DNA of 64,000 nucleotides from Emiliania huxleyi CCMP1516 (lineage: Eukaryota > Haptophyta > Isochrysidales > Noelaerhabdaceae): contig NW_005197506.1 in NCBI RefSeq assembly GCF_000372725.1, forward strand, positions 579,783-643,782. The letters are read 5' to 3'. Position numbers and translations under genes: made by a program. The notes beneath the pieces were generated by a model. It saw only the letters and a list, made by a program, of their open reading frames with translations, was not told the DNA's origin and did not search any database. Position 1 is the stretch's first letter, and each line of letters starts with the position of its first letter. Positions 47,092 through 56,219 of this stretch are shown here, piece after piece.

Positions 47092-48370
47092 GTGCTACAG
47101 GCGGCTCAATTTGCCACCTTCGAGCACACCTCCCTGTGGCTTGTCCGTGACTGTGACGCGCCCGTGGCACGCCGCTTGCAGGCCCCCGACCTGATTGCGC
47201 TCGGCCTTCCGGGGCGCCTCGCGGCCGAGATTGTCAAGCAGGCGGCCAGCGCAGGGGAGGAGGCAGGAGCACGATTGGAGTGGAGAAGAGGCGCCGGCGC
47301 CGGCTGGGCGAGCGCGGCGGTCTCGCCGGTCCCGCCGCACGGTCATAGCACGGGCGACGGTCGCGTGAGCCGCCATCGGCCCGACTCGATCGCCACGGCC
47401 GCGTCGGAGTCGTCCGACCGCCGACTCTTCTGGAGCGCCGTCCTCGGCCTCCTCGTCGCCGCCGTCGGCCGTGGCAGACTGGCGTCTGCTGCGTGGTCGG
47501 CCGGCTGCAGCCTCCTCTCTCGCGTGGGCCGCGGGGCCGTGCCCGCCCTCCTCGCGTCACTGCGGCACGCCGCCTCCGCTGTCGCCGCCGCCGCCCTCGC
47601 GCTCGCCGCCGCCGCTGCCACCGCAGTGGCCGTGCGCTTGCGCAAGGTGCGACGCTGGAGCGCAATCGCGGTGGAGACAATCTCATGCCTCCCGCCGGCC
47701 TCATCGCAACCCGGTCACACCAGGTGATCGACGCGCTGCAGCAGACGAGCGAGTCGGACGAGGCCGCCTGCACGCCCCCTGCCCGCGCCGCGGCAGCGAC
47801 TCCTTCACCCGTCACCCACCCTCCTCCACCCTCCCTTCCTCCACCCCCCCTCCCTGTCCGCCCCGGCAGGCCGTGCGCGCCCTCCTCGCTCGAGCGTCGA
47901 GCTCGGACGGCGGCGGGTCTCGCTCGGACGATGATCGGCCGTACACGCCCTACTCTGCCCGCTCCCACCAGAACAGGCCCTTTGCCGGTGAGGCCGAGTC
48001 GCCTTCCACGCCCGTCGCTGGCGCGGAGGCCGCGGGCGCAAAGCTTGGGGCGGCGGACGCGTCGGCGGCCTCGCCCGCAGTAGAGGCGGGATACGGGGTG
48101 GAGGCGGAGGCGGAGCAGGCGCGCGCAGAGCAGAGCGCGGAGCAGAGCGCGGAGCAGCCCCGGCACAGCGATGACGCCGGCGCCCGAATGAGAGCGTCGC
48201 ACTTGTGGCGTGAGGGCAGGATTGTTGCTGTAGGCAATGCGAGGACACCGGGCCCGGCGGTGCGAGCGTGGGGTCCGGCGGCGCAAGAAGAATCCGTGCG
48301 CACTCGCCCGGCGTACGTCGAATGTGCGTTATGTGAGCTACGAATCGGCTCTAGTTTGTGTTGCGCTTGA
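45454..48370 (+). CDS. Zinc-less MDR oxidoreductase with SAM domain and hydrophobic tail (copy 1)
   Basis: Eight exons (45454-45940, 46027-46184, 46260-46371, 46509-46701, 46782-47091, 47182-47646, 47724-47762, 47870-48370) sum to 754 aa with matching phases; four introns are GC-AG. A short hydrophobic start (LALLLLASG) precedes an MDR fold of the prostaglandin-reductase type: VLGTTTGLTALLAIEKL, VVYVSAAAGGVGLLAAQLF (NADPH site), VDVFFDGVGG, LADLVLAGKLTTEETVFGWE. No zinc ligands are seen. A SAM-type domain follows (SLVHDHWVDSVSALR, APDLIALGLPGRLAAEIV). Next comes a long hydrophobic Ala/Leu region (LFWSAVLGLLVAAVG, ALLASLRHAASAVAAAALAL) and a Ser-rich tail. The last three exons are less certain. 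Confidence 0.75.
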
Positions 48371-48518
48371 GAGTAACAGAATCTCTTTGGGTGCGGCGGG
48401 AAAGGCCAGTGCCATCGCACACGGCCCGTGCCCGCGTCGACCGTCGTACTCGTATGCTGCTAGAGGCGCGTTACTTTCTCCGTTTGACAACACATCAAGA
48501 GCACACATCTGTAATATC

Positions 48519-49436
48519 TCACCACGCCGCCCCAACCCCATCTGCCGCCGAGGCTTCCGCCTCCCGGTCCCGCTCCGCGAGTAGTTCCGATAGCGGCGAC
48601 TGCCGCGGCGAAGCGTCGAAGCGCGAGAACTTGAAGCGTGTCTCGAAGGGCGATCCGACCTCGTACATGCTCGCCTCACCCTCGATGGCGCCCTCAGCTT
48701 GCGCCGAGGTGGTGAAGTGGCCCTCCGGCGGGTAGACATCCACTCTTCCGTGCCGTGGCAGCGCCGATGAGAAGGACTGCCCGACGATTCCGTGAGGCAG
48801 GTGGCGAGCCGCGTAGTCTCCTCGGAGCACAAAGCCGATGTCGACGCGGTGCAGCGGCCCCATGCTCGCATAGGTGCGCGCGCCCTTGACGTTGATGGTC
48901 CAATATTTTGCTGAGAAGGTCGCGGAAGCCATGCTCATCGCGACATTCAGATCTTCGCACGCCCTGTGACCACCCTTGCCAAAACGGAAGCGGCGGCCGC
49001 CGCAGTACCCTGTGATGACCTCCCAGCCCCAATTATTCTCGTCGAGCTGCGAGCCCCAGAAGGAGAGGTTGGACCACTTGCGCTTCTCGCCGCCGACTAG
49101 GGCCGCCAGGTGCAGCTCCGTGATGAAGGATCCGTTCACGGTGAGCTTGTTGTTGTTGAGCTTGAAGGTGGCCGCCTCGATCTTAACATTGACAGACAAG
49201 CCCGGTGCCGAGAAGAAGTTGTAGAGCTGGCCGTTGCGGCCGCGAAAGTCGGCGCGACCGCCGTGGGCGAGGTGGAGATGGGGGTCCTACAGCCAAGATC
49301 ACAGCCGTGAGCCTAGATGCGGCCTAGCAGGCAGCCGAGAAATGGGCGGCTGGAGGTGCACGGCGCCTGCTGAATGCTCAAGCCCATTTCTACAAAGCGC
49401 TCTCGAAAGCGCGTCGAGCCTCCCTCCCCTGTCCCC

Positions 49437-49474
<38 letters not shown>

Positions 49475-50464
49475 TAGCAGCGGCGGCGGCGGTGACGGCG
49501 GTGGTGAAGGCGGCGGCGGGACGGGGCTTCTTTGAAAGAAGAAGAGTTGGGTGCCTTGCACCGAGGCCTCGCCTCCTCCCCCGGGGCATTGGGAGCCCGC
49601 TGCCCCACTGAGACGGCCCGGCGTGTGCAGAATCGGGCCATCGCTCACGCCATAGGCGGAGACGAGCCCATCGAACTCGTTCAGCATGGGCAGGTCTGAA
49701 ATGTTCGACTTGTATGTCACTGCGTCCGCGGGGTAGGAGGTCGATGTGGCGGAAATGTTGCCAAGGCATTTCCTTCCCCCCCGGGTGGTGATGGTGTGTG
49801 AGACACCACTCACGTCCCGCAGCGTCCCCTGCGCCGGCGTCAGCAAGAAATCGCTCGCAGTTGCGATCACAATGCAGAGGCCCTCCTTGTTCACGTCGTT
49901 GTAATTGTTCGTCTGCGGTAGACCACGATTGTTGGGTTGCAGGTGTGCGCACCTATGGGAGAGAGGAGGAGAATGTCGCACGCCTGTCACCATAGCTCGG
50001 GCGATCCTGCTTTCTGCCACCCGTCATCATGTAGTGTCATGGTCACGCCGTCCGCTGCCGTCGCTTCCACATCCTTCCACATGCTGGCATGTGCGTCGCA
50101 TCTGCCAGAGGGAGAGATGTGGATGTGGACGATGGGTTCGAAAAGGAGAAAGCCACGAGTGTGGGCCCTCGCCTGGCCTGAGCATCGACACACGACAGCT
50201 TGACCAAAATATGCTTCCCCGAAAGCAGGGTTGTGCTCACGTAGTCTGTGGCCTGACAAAGAGAGAAGCGGGGCGGTGAAAGAGCGAGGAAGGCTTGATG
50301 TGTCCGAGCGAGAGCGCCTGGTACGGAGCTGGTCCACCAAAACCAGGGATCCTGTACACGGTGGTACCACGCTTCGATTCATTCTCAACACACACCTGAA
50401 ACTTCACCCGCTCTCCTATGCGCAGGCGAGTGGGATGGGTCAGCATTCGGCGTCTCAAGGGCAA
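48519..50464 (-). CDS. Secreted VWD-like protein (5' end unresolved)
   Basis: The terminal exon (49286-48519) reads DPHLHLAHGGRADFRGRNGQ, LYNFFSAPGLSVNVKIEAAT, LTVNGSFITELHLAAL, HGIVGQSFSS and EGAIEGEASMYEV. This layout is related to von Willebrand D-type GDPH domains of secreted proteins. An upstream exon (about 49914-49607) reads TNNYNDVNKEGLCIVIATAS and DVSGVSHTITTRGGRKCLGN. Further exons near 50240-50170 (VSTTLLSGKHILVKLSCVDA) and 50430-50340 (RIGERVKFQVCVENESKRGT) fit the same protein. The start codon was not found. The gene sits between the arms of the MDR inverted duplication. Function unknown. Confidence 0.6.
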
Positions 50465-51004
50465 CGGCGATTGCAGCCCGTGCCAACGCTGAGTCGCAGT
50501 GGGTTGCAGCTTCCATCAGGGCAGATGGAGATGGCAATGTTCCCCCCGACGGCGCAAGTTTCGGGCCAAGGAGTCGCCATCGCTCGGGGCGGCGGCAGAG
50601 TGGGAGGGGGAGGGGGGAGTGAGACGGCGTCGTTTTGAGCACGGACACAGCTGCACGTAAGAGAAGAATTCAGGATTCGGGTGCGGACTGGCGCGAGTTG
50701 GCACTAACACAGGCAAGTAAGAAAGAACGGAAAGTTATTTATCATTCACACAACAAAGTGTCAAGCAAAAAAACTCGATTTGACAGTTGCACGGCTCATC
50801 AACATTTAGATCAATCTATCTATCTCCTTCCTTCCTTCCTTTCAGTCCATGCCAATGTGCCAACGCGGACGGCCATTGGCATTGCGGGCATGGATCGCAT
50901 CGTACACCACCTTTTTATGGTCCTCCTTCAGCAGTTCGCGCAGCGCCCGCAGCGCCGTCCGCAGCCCCTTGCATGTGCTGCTGAGCATGGCGACGACGGC
51001 GGGC
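50465..51004. other. Intergenic
   Basis: TTCCTTCCTTCCTTTC run near 50826-50843. No confident exon. Confidence 0.4.
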
Positions 51005-51527
51005 TCGAGAGGGTCAGGATACCCATCACTGAGCGGACGATGCTACGGGTAGCCCCAGGGTGCCGCCCACCCCAATACCCTCGGGCACTTGCCTGCGCCC
51101 TGGCCGCGCACGCCGCGCACGCCCCGCGCACGCCGCGCACGCCCCGCGCACGCCGCGCACGCCCCGCGCACGCCGCGCACGCCCCGCGCACGCCGCGCAC
51201 GCCCCGCGCACGCCGCGCACGCCCCGCGCACGCCGCGCACGCCCCGCGCACGCTCCGCGCGCACGCCGCACTACGCGGCACTGCGTGGCACTGTGTGGCG
51301 CTTCGCCGATCTGAGCAGGGAACCTGGGCGTTTTGAAATTCCGTGCAAGGGGGATGCCGAGGTATGCCGCGGGCCGGGATGGAGTGAGATCTTGTGCGGG
51401 GCAGGGCGTGGGCTAGCGCACGAGGGCGCAGGCAAGTGCCCGAGGGTATATGGGGGTGGGCACCACCCTGGGGCTACCCGTAGCATCGTCGGCTCAGTGA
51501 TATGGGTATCCTCAGAGAGGGCGTCGG
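51005..51527. repeat. Inverted repeat flanking a 20-bp minisatellite
   Basis: Arms of about 100 bp (51005-51105 and 51418-51527) share GATGCTACGGGTAGCCCCAG, CCCTCGGGCACTTGCCTGCG and AGGATACCCAT in inverted orientation. Between them lie about seven units of GCCGCGCACGCCCCGCGCAC (51106-51250). It may be a foldback element; no target duplication was identified. Confidence 0.85.
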
Positions 51528-51825
51528 CGATCACGGCCAGCTCGTCGTGGCTCAGCTGTCAGCTCGAGCACGAGCAGGCAGCGCGAGGACTCGTCTCTGC
51601 TGCTAGCCAGGCGCGTCGCCTGGCATATGTCCGCCGGGTTCTAACTACTCTGGTCGGCGGAGGTGTGAATTCCACAATGCTGCCGGGCGCGAGTCTTACA
51701 CACACGTATTTTACAGGTTCAAGACTGACGTAGAGACACGCGGGCGGACGCCACATATCGCACTCCACAGGTGACAAGTCTAATACAGAGGAGGGAACCG
51801 GGTCCGAGAGACTGCATATCGTGCG

Positions 51826-53488
51826 CTACCGGACCGCGCCCGCGCGGTCCGCATTTGTGAGCGAGGAGAGAGTGCCAGGGCCGCCCTGGTATGGCAGCGT
51901 GTAAAGGGGCCCTTTGATCCAGGGGTGGTCGTAGTCGGTGCCTGAACGGCAGACCCGCCGCGGGGCGGCCCCGAGGTCACCGAGGCCGCGGCGTGGGGGA
52001 GGGGGGGGGGGGGCTGGCGCACCGTCAGAGGCGTGCCCAAGCAGGTCCTGCAGTTCGGGCGGCATCTCCTTTTGGATCTCGTTCGGGATGCCTGTTCACG
52101 GGCGAAGCGCGGTGATGGGCTGCCCCCCCCCTCCCCCAAGCTGGACTGCGAGGCGGGCGGTGCGCCAAAATGGAAATTGATCAGGTTGTTGAGCCAGCCG
52201 AGGTAGTAGATGAAGATGAGCCTATGGGACGTGTCGTGGACACGTCGTGATGGCGCATTTTGAGCCAGCCCGAAGGCCTGCCTGAAGACGAACCCGTCGC
52301 GCGGCGGCGCGCTGCCGTCGTGCTGCCCCGCGCCGTGCAGCGTCGAGCCGAGGTAGAAGAGGGCACTCCCCTCCGGCATCGCGCCCGGCACGATCTGAGT
52401 CCCCTCGGGCAGGCCGCCCCCCATGCTGCCAATCCCGGCGCCGCCGCCACCGCCGCCTTCGCTCGGCCGCTTGCCATCCGTCGGCGAGGGTGGCCACTTG
52501 TGCGAGCCTAAAGGGCCGTGCCGTGGACACGTCGTGGACAAGCGTCTCATCTCAAGGAGGGGCGGCCCCCATGCGCGAGCCGGGGACGACGTTGGTGGCG
52601 CCGTTGGCGGCGGTGAACTCGTTGGCGGCCCACATGACTCCGACGAGGAACTCGGGCCGGAAGCCGTCCATGTAGGGCCAATCCGACGCGGCGAACTGGT
52701 AGTCGTCGCGGTGCAGCACCTGCCGGGAGGGTTCCGAGAAGGTTCGTGGAACGCGCAGCGCGGGAGGCGTCGCCAAGTCCCGATCTGTGGGCGGCCGTGG
52801 AGCGCGGACGCGCCTGTCTCGGCGCCTGGTACGTCTTGTCGGACTTGCCGGGTACCTTGACGATCCTGGTCGCGACGCCGAGCTTGAACCTTTTGGCGTA
52901 CGGCGAGAGCACCTGCGTCAGCGACGGCACAAGGACAACCGACACCGTCAACGGAGGGTGAGCTGCCGCTGGGCGTGCGGCGACGGCGCCTTGTCGACGA
53001 TCTGCATCGTCAGCTCGTGCGTCGCGAGCCGCTGCGCCACCTGAGAGGCCAACGCATCCGTGCCGCTACCTTCACCGTGGCCGACTGCACGCCTCGGCAC
53101 GGTGCGGCGCTCGCCTTGCTCTTGCCCAGCACCACCGCCGCGTTCCGCTTGGTGTCCTCTCCCGACCACGAGCCGCGCGTGCCCGAGAAGATGTAGCCGG
53201 CGGAATCCATCTCCTCTCGCAACTTGGCGGTGGTTGCCTTGAGGACCAGACGCATGGGCTTCTCTACGGCGGCTCTGTCGTGAGTGCGGGGTAGGGGAGT
53301 GGTCTATTCAAGCTCGCCGCGTCCGCGAGACCCGTCACGACGCAGTAGCCCTCTCTGAGCATCGCCGCGACAATCGCATCCGCGCCCGCCGTCGCAGGGA
53401 GCGTCACCGGCTTTGGGTGCTCGGGCGGCGGCGGCGGCGGCTGCGCCGGACCAATCCACGAAGTCGTCCCTCTGGGCGTCACGTTCAC
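51826..53488 (-). CDS. Phytanoyl-CoA dioxygenase (PhyH) family protein
   Basis: Exons are about 53488-53320, about 53266-53110, 53040-52990, 52912-52826, 52719-52581, 52507-52303, 52221-52166, 52091-52023 and 51941-51826. Five downstream introns are GC-AG and the last is GT-AG. Motifs: MLREGYCVVTGLAD, SAGYIFSGTRGSWSG, THELTMQIVDK, VLSPYAKRFKLGVATRIV, then VLHRDDYQFAA with the iron-binding H-x-D, FTAANGATNVVPGSHKWP, ALFYLGSTLHGAGQ with the distal His, IYYLGWLNN and PPELQDLLGH. This is the 2-oxoglutarate/Fe(II) oxygenase fold. No in-frame ATG precedes the first exon, which follows CTCTAG directly, so an upstream exon is implied; the nearest is the MDR-SAM gene copy 2. Confidence 0.82.
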
Positions 53489-55359
53489 CTAGAGCCGACA
53501 TGGGGGTGCGAGATTTGGCCGAGGCGACGCGGCGCACGCGTGCCGCCGCGAAGCAGTGCCGTGGCCAGAGGCTCTCCTCCGCTGTCGAGATGCTGCTCGG
53601 CACGCTCCGCGAGTAGCGATGCGAGCCGGCCCGGCAGGCCGAGCGCGATCAGGTCCGAGACGGAGAGGGCTCGCAGCGCGGAGACCGAGTCGACCCAGTG
53701 GTCGTGCACGAGGGAGTGGGCGAAGGCCGCCGTGTCGCGCCCGAGCGAAGCGCCTGCCCGCACCACCAGCTCCGCCACGGCCTCCGGCCCTCCGCCCCCT
53801 CCTCCGCCCCCGTCCCCTCCTCCTCCTCCTCCCCGCGGCGCCGCGGCGACGGGGCCGGCGACGAGCACCTTGCCGACGCTGCCGCCGGCGTGGAGCGCGG
53901 TGTGCGCTGCGCCGTACTCCTCCCACCCAAAGACGGTCTCCTCGGTCGTGAGCTTGCCGGCGAGGACGAGGTCGGCGAGCCTGCTCCGGCAAGAGAGTGG
54001 CGGTAGGGGCAGAGGAGGCAGGGCGAGGGTGCGGGTGCGGGTGCGGCTCGCCGGCGGCGCGCGTCCGCAAAGTCGGGCACGTAGTTCGCGACGCCAAAGC
54101 CCGAGATGCGAAGGGCGCGGTCGGTGATGGCGTGCGCGTTGGCGAGGCCGCCGCGCGACGAGGAGGAGAACTCGGAGACGGCGCCGACGTTGAGGACGGT
54201 GCCGAACTTGCTCATGTGTAGCAGCGCCTCGTCGAGCGTGCGCCCGCCGACGCCTGGCCGCGGCGGCAGAGGCGGTGACCCGGGCGGCGGGCGGCGGGCG
54301 GCGGGCGGCGGGCGGCGGGCGGCGGGCGGCGGGCGGCGGGCGGCGGGCGGCGGGCGGCGGGCGGCGGCGGGGCGAGAGAGCGGGGGAGGGGCGTCGGTGG
54401 AGCCGCGCTCTGGCGCGGCGCGGGGGAAGGGGCGGCCGCCGTCGAAGAAGACGTCGACTCCCTCGGGGGCGAGGGCGGCGAGCGCGTCGCCGACGGCCTG
54501 GCGGCGGTAGTTGAAGGCCTCGATGCCGTACTTGGACCGCAGCAGTCGCACCTGCCGACAGGACGACCCGCCCCTCTCCCTCTCCTCCCTCTCCCTCGGT
54601 CGGCGCCCTGCAGCGCGGCCGCCGCGCCTTCTCGTCCGTCCCAGCCGAGCCGATGACGCGCGTCGCGTTGCGCAGCTGGAAGAGCTGCGCCGCCAGCAGC
54701 CCGACCCCGCCCGCCGCGGCCGACACATACACCACGCCCGGCCCCTCTGGCCGGGGCGGCAGCAGCTTCTCGATGGCGAGCAGCGCTAGGCAGCGGGGGG
54801 AGGGCGGAGAGGGGGCTGCGTCAGGTCGGAGGGCGGATCTCGGAGCCGCCTCACGGAGGCGCGTGTCTTCACCCGTGAGCCCCGTCGTGGTGCCGAGGAC
54901 AGACAGCTCGAGCGACGGGTCGACGCTGCCGAGCGCCTTGCGCAGCCGCGCCGCCGCCGGGTCGAGGACCTGCACCGCCCGGATCGCTGACGCGCCCACT
55001 CCCAGCTCGCCCGCCGCCCAGTCGGGGTGGCGCGACGCGAGGCAGCGCAGCACGGCGCCAAACGTGAACATCGCGTCGCCGGGCCGCTTCTGCAGCTTGG
55101 AGAAGAAGCCCCAGCCCTGCGCCGAGCCGCCGCCGTCGGTCCAGATCCGCGTCGCCGCGTCCACCGACGCGTACTCCAGCGCGAAGAGCGCCTCGCCCTG
55201 CTTGAGCGCCGCGGCGTCGAGCGGCGGCGACGGAGCGAGCGCAAAGTCGGTCGGCGCAAAGGGGCGGCCGTCGGGCAGGACGGCGATCCGCCACTCGGTG
55301 GTCGCTGAGGAGCCGGAGGCGAGAAGGAGGAGGGCGAGCCGCGGCGGCGGGCGTCGCAT
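53485..55359 (-). CDS. Zinc-less MDR oxidoreductase with SAM domain (copy 2)
   Basis: Inverted near-identical copy of the 45454 gene from MRRPPPRLALLLL to VSALR, with the same exon pattern by homology and a few substitutions (e.g. KYGIEAF for KYGVEAF). Beyond VSALR it differs: the SAM-type domain continues without an intron as ALSVSDLIALGLPGRLASLL, AERAEQHLD. It then reads to a stop at 53485 that overlaps the start of PhyH homology. If the CTAG before that homology is an acceptor, this gene continues into the PhyH exons. The GGGCGGC array in one intron is longer than in copy 1. Confidence 0.75.
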   Translation of the reverse strand: MRRPPPRLALLLLASGSSATTEWRIAVLPDGRPFAPTDFALAPSPPLDAAALKQGEALFALEYASVDAATRIWTDGGGSAQGWGFFSKLQKRPGDAMFTFGAVLRCLASRHPDWAAGELGVGASAIRAVQVLDPAAARLRKALGSVDPSLELSVLGTTTGLTGEDTRLREAAPRSALRPDAAPSPPSPRCLALLAIEKLLPPRPEGPGVVYVSAAAGGVGLLAAQLFQLRNATRVIGSAGTDEKARRPRCRAPTEGEGGEGEGRVVLSAGATAAVQVRHRGLQLPPPGRRRRARRPRPRGSRRLLRRRPPLPPRRARARLHRRPSPALSPRRRPPPAARRPPPAARRPPPAARRPPPAARVTASAAAARRRRAHARRGAATHEQVRHRPQRRRRLRVLLLVARRPRQRARHHRPRPSHLGLWRRELRARLCGRAPPASRTRTRTLALPPLPLPPLSCRSRLADLVLAGKLTTEETVFGWEEYGAAHTALHAGGSVGKVLVAGPVAAAPRGGGGGGDGGGGGGGGPEAVAELVVRAGASLGRDTAAFAHSLVHDHWVDSVSALRALSVSDLIALGLPGRLASLLAERAEQHLDSGGEPLATALLRGGTRAPRRLGQISHPHVGSR

Positions 55360-55867
55360 TCTGCGGGTGGAGATGTGTGTCCGGTCGCCTGAAGCGAGTG
55401 CCTGTCAGAGCCCTGAGCGAGCGAGTCGGAGGGGGTACAGCTGACTTGGCCGGCGAAAAAAAGTAATAACACCGGACAAAACGGAACATCTCTACCCTTG
55501 GGTTGTCTGTTTTCTTTCTTTCTTTCTTTCTACTAGGAGATGGGTAAAAAGGAACAGGTCCCCGCCCTGCGGTCTTTGTGAAAAAAGTAATGTGAAACGT
55601 ATCTCCCCGTATCTCCCCGTATCTCCCCGTATCTCCCCGCATCTCCCCGCATCTCCCCGTACATCGCGCCGCGGATACCGCGAAAAAATTCGGCCACACC
55701 AGGGAGGGTGGAAAGAAAGAAAGAAACAAGGCAGCAACCCACATCGACATCGAGGAGGGATCAATGTGTGTCAGGGAACTTTCTTTCTTTCTTTCGGTCA
55801 CCAGGGCACACTACACCACCGCCTGCGAAGCCCCCGCGAGGACGATCCACGCGTCCTGATGCCAGCC
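53671..55867. repeat. Right arm of large inverted duplication
   Basis: Reverse complement of 44949-47091. It is about 55 bp longer, mainly because of the expanded GGGCGGC array at 54284-54366. Confidence 0.93.
54284..54366. repeat. GGGCGGC tandem array, expanded relative to copy 1
   Basis: Lies in the intron corresponding to 46372-46508 of copy 1, where the same array is about half as long. It marks recent divergence of the two arms. Confidence 0.9.
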
Positions 55868-56219
55868 GCCACCCACCCAAGAGAGAGAGAGAACAGACGC
55901 TCCTCGCCAGCAGGCGAAAGAAAGAAAGAAATAAGCGTACCGCCGAAACGACAACAACCTCTCTCTCCCGAAACGAGGATGGGGCGAGGACAGGGTCCCC
56001 ACCTTCACTTCACGAGCAGGATTTTGATGAAGGACGATCAGGGACACAGGGGAACCGGAGTGGGAAGAGAATGCGGATTTTTCTTCACGGCCTGGTGAGC
56101 CGGTGTGTGTGCCAGTCCGCGCCAGTCCGCGCCCTTGCCAGTGTGCTGTGAGAGCACGATGGGTATTCTTCACGGCCTGCCGATGTTGGCCGCAGGCTCG
56201 TCTCTGTGCTCGCTCCGGG
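55868..56219. other. Intergenic with dispersed repeat
   Basis: Holds the inverted partner of 42645-42790 (about 55920-56065) and a short duplication of GTATTCTTCACGGCCTG-like sequence near 56080 and 56160. Confidence 0.5.

Noticed and set aside
51106-51250. Coding of Arg/Pro/Ala-rich proteins over the 20-bp repeat
   Set aside because: Open in several frames on both strands only because of the repeat; no domain on either side.
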